Below, piece after piece: positions 57,770 to 64,000 of a stretch of 64,000 nucleotides of DNA. The stretch comes from Pseudomonadota bacterium (GTDB lineage: Bacteria; Pseudomonadota; Gammaproteobacteria; Steroidobacterales; Steroidobacteraceae). The DNA lies in contig JAEWAF010000118.1 in NCBI GenBank assembly GCA_023391815.1, positions 62,001 to 126,000 on the forward strand, in the 5' to 3' direction. The stretch's first letter is position 1; every line of letters begins with the position of its first letter. The translations under genes were made by a program, and so were the position numbers. The notes under the pieces were generated by a model. That model was not told the origin of the DNA and did no database searches. It saw nothing but the letters and a program-made list of their open reading frames with translations.

Positions 57770-60694
57770 TTAGAACTTGAAACGGACACCCATACGGTAC
57801 TGACGGCCGACGCGGTCGTAATCCGCATTGCCCTGGCCCTGCCAGTAGGAATTGGTGAGCGTACCGCCAATGCTCGGCGGCTGATGGTCGGTCAGGTTTT
57901 CGATGGTCCCGAACAGCTCGAAGCTTGCGAGCTGGTAGGAGCCGGACAGATCGAGCGTCGTCATTTCCGCAATATGGTTGTTCTCGATGGTGGGAGCGGC
58001 CGTCGTCGACACCGGACAATCGGTGCTGCATTCGATGAACCCATTGGCGTACACGCCAGGACCGGTGTAATGCGCCATCATGGTCAGTGTGATCGGATCG
58101 CCTTGATAGCTGATCGAGAGAAAGGCGCGCAGCTTCGGCGCAGTCAGGCCGGCGAACGGCGAAATGCCACCCCAACCGCCGACCACGCCGTTGCCATCGT
58201 AGGTCGTGCCATCGGTATCTTTGGTCTCGAGCTTCAGCACGCGGCTGGCCATCGCGCGGATCACCATGTCGCCGCTCCAGGCGCCGACGAGGCTGGATAC
58301 GGGTAAGCGATAACTGGCTTCGAGGTCGATGCCGCTGGCGGTTTGTCCGATCAGATTTTGCGGCTGGGTGATCACCTCGAAGATCTGACCGACGGGGAAT
58401 GGATCGCCCGGCGCCACCGGGTTACGGATGATCGCCTGGCACAGCGTCGCATTGCCCTGGAAACAAAGATCGACCACCTTCTGTGCGCCCGGCGCTTGCA
58501 CCGAGCCTTGGACGTCGATGTTGTAATAGTCGATCGCCATCTGGAACCCCGGCAGGAAGCGCGGTGCCATCACCACACCGAACCCCGTCGTGTCCGCTTC
58601 TTCGGGTTTGAGATTCGGATTGCCTTTGGTGGTCGAGAACGCTTGGGTACGAAGCTCGGGAACACCATTGGTGGCGCGGAATGGATCCTGCAGGGTTCCG
58701 CCCGAACCGGCCTGACCGGCTGTGAACAACTCGCCCAGGTTGGGCGCACGAATGTCGCGTGAGCGCGTGAAGCGGAACCGGAGATCTTCGATCGGCCGCC
58801 ACGTCAAACCGCCCTTCCAGGTCGTGACGTAGCCGGACGTCGAATAGTCCGTCGCACGCACGGCGGCGTTCAGGTCCAGCTCTTGCGCCGCTGCCATATC
58901 GCGTGCGAGCGGCACGACAGTTTCGACGTAGCCTTCGGTGACGTTGAACTTTCCGTGACTGGCGTGATAGTTGCCGGCAAAGAACTCAGTCGCCTCGTCG
59001 TGCGCGGTGGCCCAGCCCGATACCTTTTCGATGCGGTGTTCGGCACCCACCGCAAGCGACACCGGACCGGCCCACGAGCTGAACGGCTCGCCGCTCACGT
59101 TGAACGCTCCGACATCCTGCTGCAGCACTTCGTGACGATAGGAAACGCCCACGACGTAGCCGAGCTGGCTGGCGTCGTTCACTCCGATGCCGAACGGGTT
59201 GTACGGCACGCAGGCCGGATCGTCATTCGATGGGTTGGCGTCAGCGTTGACGCGGCAAGTCGGAGTGTTGTCGACCATCACCGAATCGAGCGCCTTCAGA
59301 TAGTTCGGCGTGATTCCGTTGTTATACGTGCGCGGCTCGAGAGTCGTCTCGCTATGCTGGACATAGGTGTCCCATTTCCAGTCCGTGCCCAAGGCGCCGA
59401 ACGTGCCTTCGAGGCCGCCGGCGACGCGATATAGGGAACGATGGTAATCGCCATAGAAACGCCGCATATCGGCGTTGGTGCTGCCCATCCTGAACGAGGT
59501 TTCCCCGGCCGCCGCCAGTTGCTGTCGCAGCGACTCCGGAAGATAGGCGTTGTCGATGGTGATGGTGTTGTTGCCCAGCCGACGGTTTGGATTGGCGGTA
59601 TTGGTGGTGCGAGTCGCCGAGTACTGCCCTTCCAGATATGCATTGACTTGATCGGTGAAATCAAAGCTGGTTCGGAGGTACGCGACATTCCGATCGACAC
59701 TGCCCGCGATGTCGATGCCGTTCTCGATGCGCGAATATTCCCAATCGCCGCCCTCCTGAAAGTTGTTGCCGACGTTGGTGCCGAAATCGTAGCCGGATAG
59801 AATCTCGCCGTTCTGGCCGAAGTAGGTTCCCCTGAGAGAGCCGGTCGTGATGATGCCGCCCGGCGTGCCGGCGACGAGGCCGAGATCGCGGCGAACGAGG
59901 TAGCGCGGCACACTCGTACTCTGGCCGGCACCGGTACCGTAAGCGGGATTTTGAATGACAGCCGCGGGCAATCGGGCCCACGGACGCCCTTCGGTGCCAT
60001 CGATGCCATCGCTATGCGTGTGTTCGCCCGAAAGAAGCAGATGGCCGCGGCCGTCCGCGAACGGGGTGCCATAGGTCAGTTGAGCGCTGAGGCTCTTGTC
60101 ATCGTGGTACTTGGTTTCGCCCACCTGAACTTCGCCCTTGAAGCCGGTGTAATCGCGGTCGATCACGAAGTTGACGACGCCCGACAGCGCATCCGAACCA
60201 TACGCCGCGGAAGCGCCGCCCGTTACGACGTCAACGCGCTCGATCAGCGCGTTCGGGAACGAGTTGACGTCCGGTGCGCTGTTGCCCGCCGTGATCGCTG
60301 CGTTGATGTAACGTTTGCCGTCCAGTAGAACCAGCGTGCGATTCGTGCCCATGCCGCGCAAATTGAGCTGGCTCACACCGGTCGCGCCGCTCGAGAGATT
60401 GCCGTTCGCCGAACGCGGGCTCGCGGATCCTGAGAAAGCAGGCAGCACGTTCACCGCATCGGCGACATTCACCGTGTTCAGTGCGTTGAGCTCATCCGCG
60501 CCCAGCACCGACACGGGTGTCGGCGCTTCGTAGCCGTCACGTGTGATGCGCGAACCCGTGACGACGACCTGGTCGAGCGTCGCGGATTCAACATCCTGTG
60601 CTTGCGTGTTGCCGACAGCAACCGTTGCCAGCGTAGTGATAGTAGACAGCGCCCAAACCTTCGCGCAGCGACGAGCCCTGCTGGATACGAGCAT
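57770..60694 (-). CDS. TonB-dependent receptor under a sigma-54-type promoter, second member
   Basis: The 974-residue product starts at 60694 with GAGGGGGA 6 bp upstream; the frame start at 60748 lacks such a site. The signal peptide ends AVGNTQAQD. The plug is very like that of the receptor at 16079: LDQVVVTGSRITRDGYEAPT, VSVLGADELNALNTVNVADA, ERVDVVTGGASAAYGSDALS. The barrel ends in RMGVRFKF. It has no STN domain, so control must come from the promoter. The small HTH gene follows directly. Confidence 0.9.
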   Translation of the reverse strand: MLVSSRARRCAKVWALSTITTLATVAVGNTQAQDVESATLDQVVVTGSRITRDGYEAPTPVSVLGADELNALNTVNVADAVNVLPAFSGSASPRSANGNLSSGATGVSQLNLRGMGTNRTLVLLDGKRYINAAITAGNSAPDVNSFPNALIERVDVVTGGASAAYGSDALSGVVNFVIDRDYTGFKGEVQVGETKYHDDKSLSAQLTYGTPFADGRGHLLLSGEHTHSDGIDGTEGRPWARLPAAVIQNPAYGTGAGQSTSVPRYLVRRDLGLVAGTPGGIITTGSLRGTYFGQNGEILSGYDFGTNVGNNFQEGGDWEYSRIENGIDIAGSVDRNVAYLRTSFDFTDQVNAYLEGQYSATRTTNTANPNRRLGNNTITIDNAYLPESLRQQLAAAGETSFRMGSTNADMRRFYGDYHRSLYRVAGGLEGTFGALGTDWKWDTYVQHSETTLEPRTYNNGITPNYLKALDSVMVDNTPTCRVNADANPSNDDPACVPYNPFGIGVNDASQLGYVVGVSYRHEVLQQDVGAFNVSGEPFSSWAGPVSLAVGAEHRIEKVSGWATAHDEATEFFAGNYHASHGKFNVTEGYVETVVPLARDMAAAQELDLNAAVRATDYSTSGYVTTWKGGLTWRPIEDLRFRFTRSRDIRAPNLGELFTAGQAGSGGTLQDPFRATNGVPELRTQAFSTTKGNPNLKPEEADTTGFGVVMAPRFLPGFQMAIDYYNIDVQGSVQAPGAQKVVDLCFQGNATLCQAIIRNPVAPGDPFPVGQIFEVITQPQNLIGQTASGIDLEASYRLPVSSLVGAWSGDMVIRAMASRVLKLETKDTDGTTYDGNGVVGGWGGISPFAGLTAPKLRAFLSISYQGDPITLTMMAHYTGPGVYANGFIECSTDCPVSTTAAPTIENNHIAEMTTLDLSGSYQLASFELFGTIENLTDHQPPSIGGTLTNSYWQGQGNADYDRVGRQYRMGVRFKF

Positions 60695-60763
60695 CAGAGT
60701 CCCCCTCGTTAGTTCGGCGTGACGCGCGATGAGCTCGCCTGCGCCCACGTCGACTGTCGAGGT

Positions 60764-60780
60764 TGCAATCCCTATGCCAC
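60764..60780 (-). promoter_or_regulatory. Sigma-54 (-24/-12) promoter candidate
   Basis: Minus strand GTGGCATAGGGATTGCA with GG-N10-GC spacing, 70 bp upstream of the receptor start at 60694. It differs by one base from the element at 19286-19302. Confidence 0.7.
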
Positions 60781-60863
60781 GCCCATTGAAGGCCAGGCGC
60801 CGGCGTCAGGCGCCCGAAATATTTGAATGCTCACCCCCTTGCCGGGAAGGAATGCGGATGGGG

Positions 60864-60904
60864 ATCGGCAGAATCTTGCCGATTCGCAGAATGCCCATCG
60901 GCGG
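60864..60904. promoter_or_regulatory. Palindromic upstream activator site with second half-site
   Basis: ATCGGCAGAATCTTGCCGAT (60864-60883) is an inverted repeat with 7-bp arms. It is followed after 13 bp by ATCGGCGGAAA, the same layout as at 19372-19412. It lies 84 bp upstream of the sigma-54-type element. Confidence 0.6.
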
Positions 60905-60943
60905 AAAGCGGCCGTCGTGCCCTCGACTTCGACACGCTCTAAG

Positions 60944-61708
60944 TCACTTCTCCAATGGCACGGCTGCGCGCGCATCGCCCGGCGTTGCGACGATCGTTAG
61001 TATTCGGCGTGCAATCTCACCGTACTGGCCGCCAAGATGATGGCCGCTGCCGATCTCTTCACTATGTGCCCCAGCGAGAGCCAGGCGCGGGCAGAGTGAA
61101 TGGCGTTCGCCAGCTCCATAGAGACAGGCTACTTTCGTGAGCTCGAGTCGCTCGAGCTCCGGCGCGATTGGCTTCCCGGGCGCGTCGGCGCCGGAAACCC
61201 AGTCTCTGAGATGAACTTCGAAAGCGGCCGTATCGCCGATGCCGATGAGCACCGTCGCAGCGATGTGACTGCGCAAGTCGGCTGGTAGCCGATTGACCAC
61301 GAACGGCATGACGTCTGCGCCGAGCGAATACCCGATCAGCACGACTCGCTCTCGCGACCACGCACGCATGTAATGTTCGATCGTGCGCGCGACGTCGTCC
61401 GCCGTTTCCTCAGGCGTCCGCGTTCTCCAGAAGTAACGCAAGGTGTTGAAGCCCACGACGGGCAGACCGTTCGACGCAAGCTCGGTGCTCAGCGCACGAT
61501 CGATACTGACCCATCCGCCGACGCCGGTGAGCAGGACCGCGAACGATGTATCGAGCGTGCCTTCCCGGGATCCCACCTTCACGACTTTCGGAGGCAGGAC
61601 TTCAACCAAGGGTAAATCGGCGAGCTCCGCGGCAGGGGCCGCGCAACAGATCGAGCCGCTCATGGCCAGCAGAGCGATCGCGAATCCCAGGCACGCTGGA
61701 AGTTTCAT
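60944..61708 (-). CDS. VirJ-like secreted alpha/beta hydrolase
   Basis: The 254-residue product starts at 61708 (MKLPACLGFAIALLAMSGSI, signal peptide). It matches the bacterial virulence protein VirJ domain: SFAVLLTGVGGWVSIDRALS near 57, NGLPVVGFNTLRYFWRTRTP, ERVVLIGYSLGADVMPFVVN (nucleophile Ser in GYSLG), and His in GSGHHLGGQY near the end. VirJ/AcvB proteins are periplasmic; AcvB cleaves lysyl-phosphatidylglycerol, but the single-domain form here has not been assigned that role. Confidence 0.87.
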   Translation of the reverse strand: MKLPACLGFAIALLAMSGSICCAAPAAELADLPLVEVLPPKVVKVGSREGTLDTSFAVLLTGVGGWVSIDRALSTELASNGLPVVGFNTLRYFWRTRTPEETADDVARTIEHYMRAWSRERVVLIGYSLGADVMPFVVNRLPADLRSHIAATVLIGIGDTAAFEVHLRDWVSGADAPGKPIAPELERLELTKVACLYGAGERHSLCPRLALAGAHSEEIGSGHHLGGQYGEIARRILTIVATPGDARAAVPLEK

Positions 61709-61910
61709 TTCCCACACCCCGGAACCCGCACGCTACCGGAACGTGAAAGCTTCGACCATTCGCGGATCTCGCACGGAAAACATCGACACCCTTCGCCGCG
61801 GGCGAAAGCGCCATCGTTGTCGAGAAAGCGGCGGGTGAACACGTCGGTCGGTCGTTGTTCATCCGCCGACAAAGCACCTACGAGGGATTTCCTCTCCTCC
61901 CCGGTGCGCG

Positions 61911-62204
61911 TTACGGTAGCGCGCCGATGATCTTGCGGTACTCCTCTTCGGTGAAGGCGCAGAGCGTCTCACCCCTCACGTTCCCGGCAGCACCCAGTGC
62001 CAGGGAAGCTTTCGCGATCGTGGCGGCGTCGGGGGCTTCGGCGATCACGATCGCATCATATTGCCCGGCGACCAGGTAGAAGCCTTTGAGGTTGGCGCCG
62101 AGTTGCTCGAAGGCCTTGCGGGCCGCGTCCAGTCGGGCCGGACTTTCCTTGATCTTCTCGATTCCCTGTTGGGTGTATCGGAGCAGAGAGATATATGTAG
62201 CCAT
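61911..62204 (-). CDS. GYD-domain protein
   Basis: The 97-residue protein starts at 62204 (MATYISLLRYTQQGIEKIKE) with GGAGGG 7 bp upstream; the frame start at 62243 is not used. GANLKGFYLVAGQYDAIVIA and AEAPDAATIAKASLALGAAG define the GYD domain, a small ferredoxin-like dimer fold. Function unknown. It precedes the YbaK-type deacylase by a short gap in the opposite reading order, on the same strand. Confidence 0.87.
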   Translation of the reverse strand: MATYISLLRYTQQGIEKIKESPARLDAARKAFEQLGANLKGFYLVAGQYDAIVIAEAPDAATIAKASLALGAAGNVRGETLCAFTEEEYRKIIGALP

Positions 62205-62299
62205 GGCTTTCCCTCCTTCAAACAAGGAATGTGCTGGTTTCAATCACGTCGTTCGTCGGACTGCATCACCTCCTTGCCGCACGCGGCGGATATCTCACC

Positions 62300-62797
62300 T
62301 CATCCCCACAGCCCCGGGGTTGCAGAGGCCATCGGGTCGCTGAATGAACCGTGCCGTCCGTCGCCGAGCAGCGCCAGATAGTCGCGGGTACGCAGATGCA
62401 CCAGGTGAGAGTGATCGCCGACCTCGAAGTACACATCCGGTTCTTTCTCGAGCTCATCGTCCCAAATGCTTTCGACGCCGTAGGCCGGTCCGAGCGGCGG
62501 CACCGCACCGAGCGCGCAGTCGTCGAATACGCTTTGAATCTCTTCGCGAGTCGCCAATTCCACTCGGGCCTGCAGTTGTCGCCGCAACTCGTCGAAGTTC
62601 AGATGGCAATCGGCCCGCGTCACGGCGAGCACGAGCTTGCCATCCGCATTCAGCAGCACTCCTTTGGCGACCCGCTCGGCCGGGACATGCGCGGCCCGAG
62701 CGGAATTCAGGCTGCTGTCGGTAGGCCGGTGCGAGACCTTTTCATAAGCCAAGTGATGACGATCCAGGAACGCTTCGACGGTCGATGTAGCAGCCAT
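62300..62797 (-). CDS. YbaK/ProX-type aminoacyl-tRNA deacylase
   Basis: The 165-residue protein starts at 62797, where AGGAGA lies 6 bp upstream; the long frame to 63031 is artefactual. It matches the YbaK/EbsC editing fold: VEAFLDRHHLAYEKVSHRPT, AAHVPAERVAKGVLLNADGK, LVLAVTRADCHLNFDELRRQ, DCALGAVPPLGPAYGVESIW, FEVGDHSHLVHL. The Lys in VAKGVLL and GAVPP loop are the usual catalytic elements. It removes misattached amino acids from tRNA, or has a related role. Confidence 0.85.
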   Translation of the reverse strand: MAATSTVEAFLDRHHLAYEKVSHRPTDSSLNSARAAHVPAERVAKGVLLNADGKLVLAVTRADCHLNFDELRRQLQARVELATREEIQSVFDDCALGAVPPLGPAYGVESIWDDELEKEPDVYFEVGDHSHLVHLRTRDYLALLGDGRHGSFSDPMASATPGLWG

Positions 62798-62924
62798 GGC
62801 ACTTCTCCTGTACGACTTTTGAATACGACGTGGTATGCGCACCCGCAAAGGGACGTCGGCCAGCGCCATCCTTATTCGGCCAATGTGCAAAGCCCGTTGA
62901 AGTTCCAAGCCGGCCGCGCGGGCG

Positions 62925-63416
62925 CTATGACGATTCATCCTCGCTCTTGAGCAGCCGATCGAGAGGAAAACCGGTGAATGGCTTGATCGGCTTGGTGACG
63001 ATGTAGCTCCAGTAGCGCTGGATGCCCACATCGGCCCGCAGCAGCTGCTCGATCAAACTCTGATAGGCGTCGATCGAGGGCACGGCGAAGCGCAGCACGT
63101 AATCCACGCCGCCGCCGACGGCCCAACACTCGATGATCTCGGGCACTTTCTCGATGGCGCGCTCGAAACGTCGAAAGTCTTGTTCGCGGTGGTTCTCGAG
63201 CGCGATGGGCACGATGATGAGAGTCAGAGGCCCGAGCCGCTCCGCCGCCAGGTCGGCATGATAGCCACGCACGATCCCCGACTCTTCGAGCCGGCGAACC
63301 CGCTCCCAGGTGGGGCTCGAGCTCAAACCCACCTGTTGCGCCAACCGGGACGTCGGCAGGCGGCCATCGACCTGCAACGCCGCCAGAATCTTCAAATCGA
63401 ACTTGTCCAGCTTCAC
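62925..63416 (-). CDS. Lrp/AsnC-family transcriptional regulator
   Basis: The 163-residue protein has an AsnC-type HTH at residues 4-50 (FDLKILAALQVDGRLPTSRL, AQQVGLSSSPTWERVRRLEE) and a RAM ligand-binding domain (LTLIIVPIALENHREQDFRR, IECWAVGGGVDYVLRFAVPS, VGIQRYWSYIVTKPIK). It is the size expected for the family. It senses an amino acid or related metabolite. It reads in the same direction as the YbaK gene, 127 bp upstream of it. Confidence 0.9.
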   Translation of the reverse strand: MKLDKFDLKILAALQVDGRLPTSRLAQQVGLSSSPTWERVRRLEESGIVRGYHADLAAERLGPLTLIIVPIALENHREQDFRRFERAIEKVPEIIECWAVGGGVDYVLRFAVPSIDAYQSLIEQLLRADVGIQRYWSYIVTKPIKPFTGFPLDRLLKSEDESS

Positions 63417-63477
63417 GAGCCTCTCCGAGAGCGCGATGCCTGCATGCGGGCAGACTCTCCCGGTCCCCCGGCCGCGC

Positions 63478-64000
63478 TCAACCGAACTGCCAGCCGAACA
63501 CGTTCCACTGATAGAAGAGGATGCAGAGAATCACAGCCGCCACGCCGCTGAATGTGTACACGAGCCGCTGTGACAATGTCCAACAACGATCCGCCCACAC
63601 CTTCACGGTCGCACCGATCTGAATTGCGGTGGCCGCCGCGAATATGAGTGGCAACAGCAGCACCATCTTGATGGCTGCAGGCACTCCATAGAATGCCGCG
63701 TCGGCATAAGAGAGCACTGTAACAACGGCGGCGAAAATAGTCAGCAGCGCCCAAGCGGAGGTGCCATTCGCCAACCGGACCGCCCATCCGTGCGTGCGCT
63801 GGTTCGCGTGTGGTGAGCACCGTCGCAAGACGAACGGCACTACGATGAATGTAACGATACAAAACCCCAACAACAGCCGGGCCAGCCGCGGGGATTCATA
63901 CCAGGGCGTGCGTTCGGCACCCCAGTACGGCTCCCCATCGAAAAACAAGTGGGTGGCATGGCCGCTCGGGTCGACTCGGAATGCGATGCGTTGCTCGCCA
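63478..64000 (-). CDS. C-terminal part of a beta-lactamase-family serine hydrolase (runs off window)
   Basis: The frame is open to the right edge and begins inside the window as GEQRIAFRVDPSGHATHLFF. The visible part is the membrane C-terminus: LLLGFCIVTFIVVPFVLRRC, ALLTIFAAVVTVLSYADAAF, MVLLLPLIFAAATAIQIGAT and VYTFSGVAAVILCILFYQWN, four helices. This tail after an RVDPxG strand is typical of exported serine beta-lactamase-like (Pab87-like) hydrolases with a membrane anchor. The catalytic part lies outside the window. Confidence 0.72.
   Translation of the reverse strand, partial: GEQRIAFRVDPSGHATHLFFDGEPYWGAERTPWYESPRLARLLLGFCIVTFIVVPFVLRRCSPHANQRTHGWAVRLANGTSAWALLTIFAAVVTVLSYADAAFYGVPAAIKMVLLLPLIFAAATAIQIGATVKVWADRCWTLSQRLVYTFSGVAAVILCILFYQWNVFGWQFG

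Noticed and set aside
62797..63031. N-terminal extension of the YbaK-type gene
   Set aside because: The extra 78 codons are low-complexity and overlap the Lrp gene; an AGGAGA site marks the start at 62797.
1..64000. tRNA, rRNA, CRISPR arrays
   Set aside because: No cloverleaf, rRNA-like block or regular short repeats with spacers was found by reading both strands.

Overview
The window looks like chromosome from a GC-rich gammaproteobacterium of the Steroidobacter/Nevskiales kind. This is inferred from the high GC, several very large TonB-dependent receptors (TBDRs), paired DUF1552/DUF1592 secreted proteins, a HiPIP, and many esterases and exported hydrolases. No rRNA, tRNA or CRISPR array was seen.

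Layout: (1) 0-19.4 kb is almost all on the minus strand. It holds the start of a TBDR and two related operons of a DUF1592 c-type-haem-like protein, a Tat-type DUF1552 protein and secreted proteins of unknown function (5576 to 770 and 15972 to 10408). Between them lie a cytochrome c', a HiPIP, two tail-to-tail TetR regulators, a type-B carboxylesterase and a decayed PhzF gene. A TBDR with a sigma-54-type promoter stands upstream of the second operon. (2) 19.5-27.6 kb is a sugar-use locus: MFS transporter, TonB-Xanth-Caul-type TBDR, AGE-family epimerase, ROK fructokinase and ROK repressor. (3) 27.6-32.4 kb is an integron-like gene-cassette array with five attC-like sites and no integrase gene. 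Two homologous attI-like leaders each end in a GTTRRRY core just before a gene (SUFU-domain; S24-like). (4) 32.4-42.7 kb carries exported hydrolases (phosphotriesterase-like, GH27 alpha-galactosidase with a C-terminal NPCBM-like domain, two alpha/beta hydrolases), an isochorismatase-fold protein and a metallophosphoesterase. (5) 42.7-44.9 kb is a GmrSD-type DUF262/HNH protein fused to a Schlafen AlbA_2 domain, a probable defence gene. (6) 45.3-48.4 kb is a lipoprotein followed by a zincin-OmpA fusion. (7) 48.4-50.4 kb holds a MerR regulator, an NTF2-like protein and DoxX. (8) 50.4-57.8 kb is a TBDR with a divergent STN-like N-terminus facing a single-polypeptide ECF sigma factor fused to FecR, then a hydrolase, a ferritin-like protein and a small HTH protein. 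(9) 57.8-64 kb contains another sigma-54-type TBDR, a VirJ-like protein, a GYD protein, a YbaK deacylase, an Lrp regulator and the C-terminus of a serine hydrolase.

The parts most worth attention are the sigma/FecR fusion with its receptor, the integrase-less cassette array with duplicated attI-like leaders, the DUF262-HNH-AlbA_2 fusion, the shared sigma-54/palindrome architecture before two receptors, and a repeated 18-bp operator-like motif before three promoters near the TetR genes. All start choices and family names come from reading the sequence; no database search was run.
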